A DNA stretch of 64,000 bases from Hymenopus coronatus (GCA_030762935.1 CM060895.1:77173001-77237000), one strand, 5' to 3'; shown: positions 36,105 through 47,792, counted from the first letter of the stretch. A program made the numbers and translations. Notes: generated from the sequence alone by a model not told the origin.

Positions 36105-36630
36105 GAAAACTAGAATGAAGATTTTAAGAAAAATGCCAAAGGCAATAATATAATTGAACAGGTCTCCAATTTTAGATACTTGGGATGTCAAACCTGCAAA
36201 TTAATGACATTAACTAAACTCCATGGCATGACAGCTCACGGGGAACCTTGGCCTACCGCCCGGCCGCTGCGTCCCCCATCTCGGTCCATTACAGTCGTCA
36301 TGAATGGGGTGCAGTATTGGGGATGAGATGTGGTCAGCACCTCGAGCGCCCCCCGGCTGGTTAATGCGGTTCTCATGACCTGGAGCCGCTACTTCACCAT
36401 CAAGTAGATCCTCAATTGGCCCCCAGGGACCTTACGAGGCTGAGTGCACCCCGGGCCAGGTCTCCCAGCGGGGGAAAAATCCCCACGCCGGTACTGGGGA
36501 TCAAACCCAGGTCTTCGGCTTGGCGAGCAGCTGAGCTACCACCACGCTAAGGAGAAGACCTTAATGACATTAGGATTTAGAAAATAACGTAAATATATAA
36601 AGCTAAATGGTACACTTAAAATGAGGGAAG
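36105..36630 (+). pseudogene. LINE reverse-transcriptase fragment split by a SINE
   Basis: The plus-strand frame just before 36200 reads IIEQVSNFRYLGCQ, the FxYLG motif common near the RT thumb of non-LTR elements. After the SINE the reading resumes with DIRI-K-NIYK-NGTLK-like residues, as expected downstream of that motif. Short and broken. Confidence 0.55.
36213..36560 (-). mobile_element. tRNA-derived SINE with 12-bp target duplication
   Basis: 348 bp, GC-rich, flanked by perfect TTAATGACATTA repeats (36201-36212, 36561-36572). On the minus strand, the head near 36549 reads TAGCGTGGTGGTAGCTCAG (A box) and GGGTTTGATCCCC (B box) follows near 36508, as in a tRNA. It landed inside a LINE fragment. 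Confidence 0.85.
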
Positions 36631-36700
36631 AGCCTTTATTTAATTGTACTTAATTCACCCCTCACCAACCAATCCAATTCACCCCTCATGGTTGACTTCT
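36626..36700. repeat. Inverted repeat arm, left
   Basis: GCCTTTATTTAATTGTACTT followed by two CACCCCT-ACCAATCCAATT-type units; inverted match to 38880-39000. Confidence 0.6.
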
Positions 36701-36899
36701 ACGTACCCTTCATGCAAATGGTGCTTCAATATTTTTTGTTTGTATTTATTTACATATTGGAATAGATTATGATTCATATATTTTATATTCTTAAGTCCCT
36801 TAAGTACTTTCCGTTTGATAAAAATATAAGTATTTTAAAATTGAAACCAATAAAAAGGGATATATCGGAAATGGTTAGTGCCACAAAAATGGTCTGTCA

Positions 36900-37165
36900 A
36901 TCACCTAGCCAATTGGGGCACAAAGCATCGTTATGATGTTTCAGTGATCGGATTTGAATGACTAGTTAGTGAGTTCATCGCTACGTGCCAAGATCACGAG
37001 AGATTAGCAGGTCATCCACAGATGGCACTGTAGGACGAAATCAGGACTGGTGAACGTGAAATAGCGACATTTTGTTCAAGAACGTTCTTTCGAGCTACAA
37101 ATAAGCATTAAACGGGATCGCCGGCTAGCATGCTAACCCCTACAGCACAGAAGGCGACGAATATG
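36900..37165. repeat. SINE-like repeat, copy 1
   Basis: Diverged relative of 48000-48320, sharing GTGAGTTCATCGCTACG, a GATGGC-CTGTA-GACGA-ATCA run and AATAAGCATTA. Possibly tRNA-derived. Confidence 0.5.
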
Positions 37166-37194
37166 ACATAAATTGTATGTTTTAATGTGATCTA

Positions 37195-37590
37195 GAACCT
37201 TTTTGCATAATAAATGTACAAATTATTTAACATTATTTCAGATTGAATGGGGCTTTAGAGGCTATTCCTAGAACATTCATTTTTTACATTTTAGTTGCCA
37301 TGTATTTATCTTTAATAAATTACAGTTACTCAAAATCATCCAGAGCTATTTGTTAAAATATAGAACATTTCTAATAATTTTCCATGTAAAAGGTAGTTCA
37401 AAGTTCAAACTTGGTACAGAACCTTTGTTTTTGAGCTATCACGCGCGCACACACATAAACACGGATATGTATCTAAAATGTTTTTTATTAGGCGTTCTCA
37501 AAAATTGTGTATTTACGGTCAAATCTCGGTATGTAATTTTTGGATGTACTAGTACTTTCTGCATAAGTGAAGGAAAGTAAAATTAATTAT
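37195..37590 (-). repeat. IER repeat copy, partial
   Basis: Contains TGTTTTAATGTGATCTA, TCCATGTAAAAGGTAG and a CA-rich seed near 37441; ends GAAGGAAAGTAAAA. Confidence 0.6.
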
Positions 37591-37824
37591 TGACTTTAAT
37601 CAATCGTAAAAGCAATTTTGAGAAAATCAAAAGTAACGAATGTGTAATTTCATGCAAGTGGGAATATTTTGAAAATGTTCTCCGGACATGTTTAAATAGC
37701 GTCTAACTCAAATATAAATTTTATGTGGAATATAATACTTCCTCTACCCAACATTGGTAGGTGGAAGAGAAAATATAAAGGAATCTTAGTGTCTCAAAAT
37801 TAAAGGTTCGTACAATACCTCTGC

Positions 37825-38125
37825 TTCGCAAAGTATGTACATGATACTACACCGACTCGAAACACTTATAAGAACTGACTGAATTAAAACTTGAATTTTA
37901 GAAATGTTTTGTGATCCAATTAGAAAAAGTGCCAAATTAAGTGCTACCTAGCACTATAAAAAACACACCGCAAATTACCATTAGGACAATTACCGAAAAT
38001 GAAAATAAATTACATTTGCTCGCTGTCAGTGGAAACTACAGCTGATTTTCTTATACGTCGTTATAGTTAATTTATTAGAGTGCTAACAATGAACCTTGTG
38101 TTGCTAATGTTATTTGAATTTATAC
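37825..38125. repeat. CUB block upstream of Gr-4
   Basis: Diverged copy with ACATGATACTACACC, AAATGTTTTGTGATCC and CGTCGTTATAGTTAATTTAT. Confidence 0.6.
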
Positions 38126-38613
38126 GAAGACAATTGAGCGCGTCGACTAAATATTTGTATATTCATTGCTTTTGCACTCATTCCACAATTCTTTAAATAT
38201 TTAATATATATGCTCTTCGTTCCAAACAATTATAAAACGTGATTCGTTAAGTTTTTATTTCCTCCAAAAAAAAAAATAGGGGCCAGTGATTTTTATTAAA
38301 ATGCCGAACATATGTATTTGCCTTAGCGTAACTACACCCTAAATTTTCTAAGAAGTTCTCTTCATTTATATTTAAATTTGTAAAGTTTATATAATTGATA
38401 GTGATCATAATCACACCAAACAAGAAGTGCAATATAACACCAATGTCGGCTCGCAGCGATATTTTCAGGGTAGGCAATTACCCGCAATACGCAATAAACA
38501 GATCTAGAAGGAACGTTTTGCTTAACTTTACTTGTAAGGTAGATAAATACGCCGATCCTTCATCCTGGCATGTCGTTTCATAACATCGTCGTACCACGTC
38601 TCCTGTTTTACAG

Positions 38614-38736
38614 CGAATTAAGAAGTTCGTGTTCAATAGACGCCGTTGCTATAGCTGTAACCCTGTCCTGTCTTATTGTGTTCCTCAAGTAAGACTTCAC
38701 TCTGTTCAAGCAAGAGAAGCTTCTCTCAATACTGCA
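38614..38736 (-). pseudogene. hAT transposase C-terminal (dimerisation) relic
   Basis: The minus-strand frame reads SIERSFSCLNRVKSYLRN and then IRQDRVTAIATASIEHELLN. This is the conserved hAT C-terminal dimerisation motif (S-x-E-R-S-F-S ... YLRN ... L-S-IE-ELL). It ends in a stop; only this part is recognisable. Confidence 0.75.
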
Positions 38737-38879
38737 GCTGATGGAAGGAAATCTTATATAAACCCGAAGGTAAATTCTAAGGTTGCAGTTAAAGTCTGTA
38801 AGTTTCCGGCAACATGCATTGAATATCAGTTTTACATATAGTTTTATAACTTATGTTACACTAACTGGTCTTTTGTGAG

Positions 38880-39000
38880 CGGTGAATTGGATTGGTTGGA
38901 GATCGATGGATTGGTTGGTGAGGGGTGAATTGAATTGGTTTGTGCTGGGTGAAATGGATTGATTGGTAAAGGGTGACTCAAGTAAAATTAAACAAAGGCC
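38880..39000. repeat. Inverted repeat arm, right, with minisatellite units
   Basis: Three units of GGTGAATTGGATTGGTTGG type, then AAGTAAAATTAAACAAAGGC; inverse of 36626-36700. Confidence 0.6.
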
Positions 39001-39980
39001 TTTCCTAGCAAAAAACAAAAAGAAAAACTAATTTTTGCCCAAAATTGAACTTCTAAGAACAAGTAGATGAACTCGAGCCCGTTTCTCAGTCTTAAAAGGT
39101 CAAAAATACATGGCGTAATAATTTTGTAATGAGACCATCTCCTTGGAGGGGGAGGGCATATTCTAAAGGCAGTTGAAATATTACTTCACAGCGTAATGCT
39201 GTAATTATTAGGGCCTAAAAGTGTGCATTTCCATTTAATATGTGTTTTTACAAAAGGACTATCACTTCCAATTCTCTGTTTCTTCAAATTGCTAGTGCAA
39301 CAATACATTTTTCGCAAATAAACTTCGTGCACACATACTAGTTGACTTCAGAAGACTTTGGGAGAGTCCGCTAACAATCGACAAGGCAGTCAAAATTACT
39401 GATATGCAACGCATACGCCACTCCAGCATTTTTCCTAATGCTTACTATCCGGCGCCAAATATTTGGAACTGTGATCGTGACATCAGAAGGCAGGCCAGCT
39501 TAGGGTTTGCCTGTCCTTCACAGACAAGCAACAATTGCCTTTGTATCGTTCCAGTATCTAACGTATTCTCGTTTAAAAGATCATTTCCTTCCAGAAGAAC
39601 CTATTCGATTTTCAAGAATCCCATCACTTAAGCACTTCTAACTATACGGAATGTAGTATTGCATTTAGATTTTGTTTCATTAAGAGGAAACATTTCATTT
39701 AAGCTTCAATACCTATATATTTCTTTATGAGTTTTATTAAGCAATAATACATATTTTTGAAACTAGTTAGTACGTAGGCTTAGCCTACCCTATCTAGCCT
39801 GAGGAGATGTCTCTGAATAACGCCAATGTTAACTGTTCGTTGTGACATTTCTTAATTTATTCCAAATCGAACTGTCTAGCAGCATTCTCAGAGATTATCA
39901 CACAAATCTTCTCTTTTTACTTTTTATATTAACGAGCAAGATGGCTCTGCGAGGACGGTATTAAGGAGATACCAGATTCA
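39001..39980. other. Unassigned non-coding stretch
   Basis: No recognised gene or repeat; open frames here are short and show no motif. Confidence 0.4.
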
Positions 39981-39984
39981 ACTT

Positions 39985-40330
39985 CCCGTGACCACCAAGA
40001 ATAACAATGGATTTTTCGTGATTTTCCCTGACTGGTAAGGCGAAACCTAGACTGGTGTGTTGGCCACGGATTTAATCTCATTCCCTCTTTCTTGCTTCAA
40101 GTTGACTGAGACTGAGTGATGGTAGGAGTCGGTCAGATGGCGCAGAGGCTTGCGCATTGGAACTTCTTCCCGGTCCAGCCAGATGGCAGCTTTCGATCCC
40201 CCAAGCTAGTTGCGTTTTGTCTGGTCCTGCTTCAGCAGTGGATCGCAAGCCATAGAAAACAGTGGACAACTCAGCCTGCACCATCTCAACCGGTCATACC
40301 CCTTATCAGTTGTAACCGTTTCTCAGGTCT
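39985..40330 (+). mobile_element. Possible tRNA-derived SINE
   Basis: A head like CAGATGGCGCAGAGGCTTGCG (A-box like) from about 40133 is followed by CTTTCGATCCCC (B-box like) near 40190. The boundaries and orientation are uncertain, and no target duplication was found. Confidence 0.35.
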
Positions 40331-40624
40331 TCTCCATAACGAAATTTAAAGTTGATTAAACAAGAGTTTTTAGAACACATTATTTAGCAGTACTCCTAAA
40401 GTTTTGAGAATGGAAGCCGCGATAGCTGCTTACAAGAAATGTATTTGTAATTCCCTCTCCAAAGAATGGCGTTTAGTATTTGGAAAATGATACAAAACTT
40501 TTAGTAAGAAAATAAGTGAATAAGAAGTTTTGGAAAGAAGGTCTGTTGCTTCTTCTTAGCATCTAGACACATTATGACGAATGCTTTGTCCGCGCGGAAT
40601 TTTGTAGCTTTTGTAGCTTCTGCT

Positions 40625-40740
40625 CACACTGCACAGTACACAACCCAATTTCTGCAGTAGTCAGGATTCAGATAATTTTCCTCCTCCCTTTAGACCAAGT
40701 CTGGCCCCATGTGACTTTTTTCTATTCCCACCCCTCCCAA
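40625..40740 (+). pseudogene. Mariner transposase relic (catalytic core scrap)
   Basis: The plus strand reads HTAQYTTQFLQ and, after a frame change, PPFRPSLAPCDFFLFP (40683-40730), the conserved DNA.PHTA ... PPYSPDLAPCDFFLFP region of mariner enzymes. Heavily decayed. Confidence 0.65.
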
Positions 40741-41380
40741 AAAAAACCAAATGCCAACCACTTGAGTCACCACCTTTTTAAGTTGTTGAAAATTCAATTC
40801 ACAAAATGCAAAATTTTAGTATTTTAAAAACACATTTAAAATAAAGGCATTAGATTCACAGGGCTATCAAATCAAAGATCAAATTTCAACCTGCAGGACA
40901 ATACATAAATTAAAAATGCCGTATTATCGCAATTTTTACTTCATGTTTTGCACTTCTCTTAAACATATTTTATTGCCTTTTTGTCGCAGTTGTGAATATG
41001 ATTTCTCCACTCATTTTACAGCAGAGATTAAAAATTCTAATGATATTTCACTATTTGAGCAGCATTTATGGGGAAGTGTTAACACCGAACTTGAGAAAGG
41101 ATAATGAAACAGGCTCGTAAGTGGCAGCATTTTGCTATTTCAAATGCAATACTTAATTTAAATGTGACAATACAAAACTCTAAAAGTTCACTCCTAGAAA
41201 TAATGAACTCATTAGCAATATTTTACAATTTTTCTACGACACCAAGTTACATTCATACATACACCTCTTCTTTTCATTAAATGTTTAATTGTTCCTAAAA
41301 TATAATACAATTTACATTCAATACTACTATACACAGTTTGAAGTTATAAAATGTATAATTTTAGCCAGTAAGATCAAATG
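40741..41380. other. Unassigned AT-rich stretch
   Basis: No gene or repeat recognised. Confidence 0.4.
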
Positions 41381-41384
41381 TTTT

Positions 41385-41990
41385 ATGCCTTCTCTACTTG
41401 CTGCATAGCACATAGGTAAGAGAATGTATTCCACTGAAAAAAATGTGCGAGTGTGCGTAAGTGTATGTGTGTCTGGACAAGATAACTCAAAAATGTAAAG
41501 TCGGTAAAATATCAAACTTGGTATTTAAGTTAGTATATTCTAAGGATGAGACACGGAAGATTTTGAAGAAAATTCCTCCAACCTAAACTACCGTTCATAT
41601 GGAAAAATTTTCGAAATTTTTGATTTTATAAAATTGGTGGACAATTTCGATTAAAATATCATATAAGGATATTTACATGAAAAATAATATGTATATCTTG
41701 AACATGGCTGTTACGTGTCCCAGTGGTTAGACCATCCACTTCTCACCTGCTCGATCCAAAGCGGCCGCATATGGAATTTGTGGTGGACAAAACGACGCAT
41801 GGGCAGGTTTTCTCCGGGTTCTCTGGTTTTCATCGCCATCGCATTTCATCGGGTTCCATCTCCATTTCATTTATCATCAGCGTCATCGCCTGCGGATATG
41901 TCTTGTATTCCACGGATATATATCTTCAATATATCTTGAATTCTCTTGAATAACCTTTAAAAATGTCTTCATTCTTATTCTTCGTTCTAT
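41385..41990 (+). repeat. IER repeat copy interrupted by a SINE
   Basis: 41385-41702 and 41941-41990 are continuous IER sequence; the SINE at 41703-41929 splits it. Confidence 0.7.
41703..41929 (+). mobile_element. tRNA-derived SINE with 11-bp target duplication
   Basis: 227 bp flanked by perfect TATATCTTGAA (41692-41702 and 41930-41940). Head with GTCCCAGTGGTTAGACC (A-box like) and GCTCGATCC (weak B box), then a body with GGTTTTCTCCGGGTTCTCTG, a body type I know from SINE-like repeats of arthropods. Confidence 0.85.
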
Positions 41991-43485
41991 GATTAAATGT
42001 CGTTGTCTGCTCGACAGGCTCCTGACCCGGCAGCTATGTATTAATCCTATGGGATTTAGATGGAAGTTAATCGACTAGTTAACTTTCATTTCATTTAGTT
42101 TTTATTGTGCAGATAAAGGCTTATATTCTCTTTTGACTTTTACCATCTTCGTACATATATATTCTTCAGATTTATTCGGCCAGTCGGTTGACAGCGTATG
42201 ACATCAATACTTGGCAGCGAGTTCATCACGCATTACCCGTAGCGAGGACTAGCAAGCGATGAGTAGAACAGGTGGAGGTCAACAGTTTCAGGGTCACCTT
42301 AGTGAAATGGTACTTGTAACGTAGCTTTCTAATATTTACATTTGGAACAATTGCTTGCGTCTCGTAAACTCGCAATCTCAGTATTTACACTGATAGGTAA
42401 CCCAAATAATTTGACGGTTATGGCAATGTAGAGGGATTTAATGGCACACTTCCAGATACAATTAACGTTTGTTCGTATTCTATACAGTAAATGACAACTA
42501 ACTTACACAGAATAAGTTGAGAAAAGCACATTTTGTTATCGGTGGTCATTTCCATCTCACGTGCAAAGAATGCATTAAATGTTCTGGGATAGAAACTTCT
42601 GTACCTTTTCATCAACCTTTTTACGAAGTCGGCAATGCATTAAGTCTAGGTTCAATGCCGCCCACCCCTTTAATACATGGGGTTCTCTGAGCTAATAATG
42701 ACGTCATGCATTTAAACCCACTGCCGCTAAATGCGAATAAATCCGAGAATCCGGCATAAGAATTGCTTTAAAATCACTAAATGCATTTTGCCCATTATAT
42801 CAGTGGTGCATTTACATATTGATAGTTTTCTACGTCCTTTACATTTCCTCCAATAGCGATGACCAATAAACTACAAAAGTCATTTCTAAATTGTATTTTA
42901 ATATTTAATTATCAATAATATTCAATAATCTTCTAGTATTCACATGATCACGTTTGACATTCTTTTTGACACATTCTTAGGATTCTTGATTGCAACAATC
43001 TTATATATAAATTTAACCCAGCATTCAGAGAGCTCCAGCGAACAATTTATGTGAATTAATAAGCGTAAGAAGAAGTCAAAATAATATCAAGCGCAATCAT
43101 GTGAGCACTATAATATTATTACATATTACATATTATGGATAATTAAAGCTTAAAATGTCATTTAAAATTACACTACAGTTGTTGATTTATTGGTCATTGT
43201 TATTGGAGGAATGCAAATGACGCAGAGATCTATTAAATTTGTGAAATTTCTCAGAATAATAACAGGATACACCAGGCTGGATAGAAAACCAAAGAGTAAA
43301 ATGAGAGTGTGAATGTCACAAGATCTAATGAATAAAATTAAAGGAAATGAGAAACCAAATGACAACAGTACAAGATTTACCCCAAAAAATCTTGTAGCAT
43401 GTACTATTTGCAATATCTTTCAAAGAAAAGTGTTGCCACAATATGACAATGCAAATATAAGCGGGACATTTCCTTTTCTAATATA
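41991..43485. other. Unassigned stretch
   Basis: About 1.5 kb with no recognised gene; open frames are short and lack motifs. Confidence 0.4.
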
Positions 43486-43489
43486 CTTT

Positions 43490-43585
43490 TTATGGATTCA
43501 GGAGACTTTAAAGTATGTTTTTCCGGTGAAATATAGGTATCCAATTTTTGCCGTATACACATAGGAGTAGAGAAAGTATTCTTGT
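43490..43585 (-). repeat. IER terminal fragment
   Basis: GGATTCAGGAGACTTTAAAG, TTTCCGGTGAAATA and terminal GTAGAGAAAGTA. Confidence 0.6.
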
Positions 43586-43633
43586 CAGTTGAGGAGTTTT
43601 AATATCAATTAACTCAAAAGAAGCATAAATATA

Positions 43634-43895
43634 TTCTAAAAATAAATAAAAAAATCTTATTAAAATTTAAATTCAAAATTTACATTATAGAATCAAATAT
43701 GCTGTGATAAAGGTACTTAAAATTTTATTAAATTAACTATACACTTATTAAGTAAATAATACTAATTAAATTTAAATTATTAAAAATATTATTTTATCAA
43801 TTATATATTTATTCAGGAATTTTATCTCATATTTGATTTTATAATGTAAATTTTCAATTCAAATTTGATCAGGATTCTTTATTTACTTTTAAGAA
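43634..43895. mobile_element. AT-rich MITE-like element with long inverted repeats
   Basis: About 262 bp. The left arm (43634-43712) and right arm (43820-43895) are imperfect inverted copies of about 75 bp, best in AAAATTTACATTATA and ATCAAATATG. No coding content and no clear target duplication. Confidence 0.65.
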
Positions 43896-44065
43896 AAGCT
43901 TTTCATTTTTTTTTTTTTTGTAGTTCATTGATATTAAAATACTAATGCCCTACCAACTTGTTGCCATAATAACTCATCTACTTAAAACAGCACAACAGTA
44001 TTTTGACCATTCTGTGTTCAAATCTCGACAATAGCATTAAATGCTTCAGTCCGATTGTATATTTT

Positions 44066-45250
44066 TTATTTAGTTTGAACCAGAATTATAACATATGTGA
44101 AAGCTGTTCCAAAAATTCCACACAAGAGGTTTAAGTCAGTTTGAAGGAATCCCCCAGCCTTCATTTTTACTCTTGTTGCATCCAGTTGCTGTGCGAGGGC
44201 TTGAAGTTCACTTATATTTGGTGGGTCTAGTGTTTCTAGGGTCATAAGGTACTGAAGTTCTGTAACCAAACGGTTGAACTCATTGCATAACAGCTGACCG
44301 GTGGTTGTCATCACCAGAATACAAATAGTGTACAGAACAACCCGAAAGAAAAACAGATGAAACACCATATCATAACCATTCGAAAACACTGTGTATAAGT
44401 AGTAGGAATACAAAGTCAGGCCAAGCATTGTTTCCAAAACTTGTATCATGGTAGGAATCGCATATGTAGAATTCAATAATTCATTCAAGTTGACGATATC
44501 TGCATAAACATGACGGAGCTGCCAAATTTTGGTGAAAAACTGTCTGCTTGAGTCAAACGATACTCTTGTATTGAAGATGGTTTTTAATTCCAAACAGAAT
44601 ATCTTCAACCGATGTTTTAGATACAGATTAGCGTTCATGAATTGTACCAAAGTGATATTACTCATAAGCGTCGACATCTGTTCTACTTCATATACCAGTA
44701 ATGAAATTCGTGACGTTAGCAGAGGATGTATAAGAGCGGAAGTCAGCCAGACTGTCATAATTACTATTACTTCAGCGATCACAAGCTTTCTGTAACTGCT
44801 ATAAATTACTTCTAGCTTGTAGCTGTTTAAAAGTTGTCTGTCTATTGCTGGTACACTCCGCAGTATGATCGGCATATTTGAAAATCCAAATGAAATCATT
44901 GCTATGACACAACCACCATATTGCAAAAATGATAATAAAGTATGAGTAGCTTCAGATCTGTTGGCGAAAATATTAATGTCTTTATTCACTTCATAAATTC
45001 GTGCTGCACATTTGAGAACTGTGAGTATTAGTACTGCTGTAAACGTCCAAAATTTGCTTCCAACAATTACGTACGAGTTGTTTGTCTTTTTTAGTTTGCA
45101 CGGTGCAAATCCCAAAACTCTCGAGATGACCAACAGTGGTTTGATGGAATACCAGAAGTCCAACAGTGGTTCTCGTGTGAAATGGTTGGAAGGCGTGATT
45201 CCAGCATCCTCTTCGCTGAAGTCTGTCACCTTTATCCGTGTTTCCTTCAT
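44066..45250 (-). CDS. Gustatory receptor Gr-5 (7tm_7 family)
   Basis: 394 residues, clearly orthologous in layout to Gr-2 but more diverged, about 60 percent alike by eye. It starts MKETRIKVTDFSEED, keeps LLDFWYSIKPL, MTTTGQLLCNEFNRLVTELQ, LQALAQQLDATRVKM and the signature TYVIILVQ. Hydrophobic segments occur at the same places as in Gr-2. Its frame is intact for 1185 nt despite the divergence, so it has been under selection and is probably functional. The ATG lies 20 nt below a conserved acceptor. An AATAAA (44065-44070) overlaps the stop codon; if used, the 3' UTR would be nearly absent. Ligand unknown. Confidence 0.93.
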   Translation of the reverse strand: MKETRIKVTDFSEEDAGITPSNHFTREPLLDFWYSIKPLLVISRVLGFAPCKLKKTNNSYVIVGSKFWTFTAVLILTVLKCAARIYEVNKDINIFANRSEATHTLLSFLQYGGCVIAMISFGFSNMPIILRSVPAIDRQLLNSYKLEVIYSSYRKLVIAEVIVIMTVWLTSALIHPLLTSRISLLVYEVEQMSTLMSNITLVQFMNANLYLKHRLKIFCLELKTIFNTRVSFDSSRQFFTKIWQLRHVYADIVNLNELLNSTYAIPTMIQVLETMLGLTLYSYYLYTVFSNGYDMVFHLFFFRVVLYTICILVMTTTGQLLCNEFNRLVTELQYLMTLETLDPPNISELQALAQQLDATRVKMKAGGFLQTDLNLLCGIFGTAFTYVIILVQTK

Positions 45251-45270
45251 GGTGTATGCTTCTCAGATAA

Positions 45271-45412
45271 CTGAAAATATAGAATTGTGTAAACTGAAAT
45301 TAGGAATTTAAGCAAATTCTACAACAATGATGTAAGGTGCCATAATAGCATAGGCACTGACTTTAAATTGGCGTTTCAAACATTACAATAATTCAATGTG
45401 AGAATTATTTAC
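45271..45412 (-). other. Putative 5' UTR intron of Gr-5
   Basis: Acceptor TATTTTCAG; candidate donor GTAAAT at 45407-45412 (142 nt). The donor is less certain than at Gr-6. Confidence 0.4.
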
Positions 45413-45549
45413 GAACCACATCGTATTTACCAAAACCCAGCTCTATTTTCTGTGTGAGTTACTCTCTACTAAATCCAATAAGTAAGTATTGCATTACATT
45501 GGAAGTGCACATTTCATAAAACTCGATAAGGAAAGTTTTGTTTTCTCTA

Positions 45550-46385
45550 GGACGCATGCACAATGTACATAGAGAGTGTATTCCATTCAAAAATTTCCAT
45601 ACCGAAATTTCACCGAAAATGCACATCTTAGAGTCCCATATTTTAAAAAAAAGGCATAATTAGGAAAAGGTCCGTGTGTGCATTTGTGAACAGATAACAA
45701 CAAAAAGTGTGTAAAATACTGAACTTGGTGTTTAAGTTTAGTATTTTCCAAAGATTGTACAAGAAGATTTCGCGCTAAATCCACCCATCACAAACTATCA
45801 TTTACGCAGAATTTCTTTTTTAAATCTTGCATTTTATCTTGATTTTGGTTAAAATACTGAATATTAAAGATGTTTAAACTAGAAATAAAATGCATATCTT
45901 GAATATTCTAGGAATATCCTCTGAAGACCACTTCATTCTGGATGACTTTTGTGTAATTCATAAGTCTTAAAGATAAACAAAAGCTTATAAAACAAAAGAT
46001 AAAGATCTTATTAAAATACACTATGCGTCATAAATAGCTTTGTGCAGAATTCGCTGTTTCCGAAATATTCGTTGTTATTTGCTTCAGTTTTAACTACTTA
46101 AGCTCTTCAAGAGGGAAGTCAACTTTTGCGTCATAATTTTTTAGGTATACTCTCGTGAATGTAAGAGAGAACCAAATTTTAATTGTTTTACAGAGCGACT
46201 AGCTTTTAAAAGGTTAATGATCTGTTTTGCTTAGTGTATTCGGTTTTTCCCCATACTTATTAGAACTAGATACGTATGTCATTTCCTCTAATGTTTATCT
46301 CGATTAGCAAGAAATATCACTACAAATTTTAAGAATAGTTTATTACAGAAAGGTAAAGAAAATCACGTGAATGCCAGATTTTCTG
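45550..46385 (+). repeat. IER repeat copy
   Basis: Palindromic start ATGCACAATGTACATAGAGAG near 45554, then TTTCACCGAAAATGCAC. Distal end ATCACGTGAATGCCAGA. Confidence 0.75.
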
Positions 46386-46459
46386 TATTAAGACGTTAAA
46401 TTGAATTGAAGAACTATACAAAATGGACATGTATGTATTGAACTAATCTGAATCGGAAG

Positions 46460-46740
46460 CTCGATTCGGTTGGCTCAAGTGTTTAGCAGCTAGCCTCCTG
46501 ATACCATAAATTGTAGGTTTTAACCTATCATACTTGTAGATATGTGGTGTTTACTTGTGCTTAAAAGCTATGTCCCCATGCAAGATATACTGCCATATTA
46601 AATAACTCCTTCAGGACGAAATAACAAAACACCGCGGCGCTGATAGAACCCTGCAATAGACTGCGTCGTTAGAAACAAGTCATCTAATTTTTACTTTCCG
46701 AATATAAAGATGATAAAAAGGCCCAGGTGTTTGTGGGAGG
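46460..46740 (+). mobile_element. Possible SINE
   Basis: GGTTGGCTCAAGTG (A-box like) and TAGGTTTTAACCTA (B-box like) are spaced as in a tRNA head, with a body rich in GC relative to the flanks. No target duplication found. Confidence 0.35.
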
Positions 46741-46789
46741 AACTAATGGGATGACAGTGTCCGACTTATGATACGCGTATTTTCCAGGT

Positions 46790-47590
46790 TTTACTTTCTC
46801 TACATGTAATATGTGCGTAGTATATAGAAAATTTATTGTATTGCCTCAAAAATCTCTATACCAAGATTTCACCGGAAATACGTTTTGAGACCCCCTGAAT
46901 CTAAAAAAGGCATTTTTAGAAAAATGTCCGTGAATGTGCGACTGGAGGCACCATAGCTCAAAAAAGAAAAGCCCGTTAAATACCGAACTTGGTAGCCAAG
47001 TACAGTATCTTCCAAGGATGCAACACGAAGCTTTTCGAGCAACTCCCCACCCCTACTTACCTTTACATAGAAACAATGTCGTACATTAAATGTCTTTAGA
47101 TGAGCAATAAGATGTACATATTGAATAATTTGGGAATAGGGTCTGAAGTAATCTATATTCTGCATGAATTTTGCGTAATTTTGCACGACTGGTAAACCGT
47201 AAAAGATTGACTAAAAATTACTTCACAAAAATTAAGACCTCATCAAGATATACAATTTAAGATATATACATTTTTTCGTGAGGTTAACGGTTTTTTAAGC
47301 ATTGTTTGTTATGGGGTTCAGTTTTACGAAACCCCTGCACTTTTCTCATATGGGAATTTGTCAATTCCTAGCCATACAAACAAAGGAATTTCAGTCACAT
47401 AGCAACCAGCTTTTGACTAACACCAACATATTTCGTTTCTACTTACAAGGAAACAAATAGTAAGACCATTTATTTTCTGCTAATTTTATTTCGCTTAGCA
47501 CGAAGCACATAGAAGAATAGGCTTTGTAACAATATTTTTAACAGAGATGTAGAAACGTCATGTGAATGTTACTCAATTGTTATTTCGTTA
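46790..47590 (+). repeat. IER repeat copy
   Basis: TTTACTTTCTCTACATG start, TTTCACCGGAAATACG, distal end GTAGAAACGTCATGTGAATG. Confidence 0.75.
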
Positions 47591-47755
47591 GTCACTATAT
47601 CGGTTTTATACAATACTTTCTAAAAGCTATTTCTGCGAAGCTGTAAAGAAGGTATACAAACTGCTTGGTTAAAGTTTGTTAATTTTCTATTTCCTTTTTT
47701 GAATCGTGAGGTTAACAGTGACATATCTAGATGTCCTAAAAATTGCGCTGTAATT

Positions 47756-47760
<5 letters not shown>

Positions 47761-47786
<26 letters not shown>
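47761..47786. repeat. (CA)n microsatellite
   Basis: 13 CA units outside the IER seed context. Confidence 0.95.
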
Positions 47787-47792
<6 letters not shown>

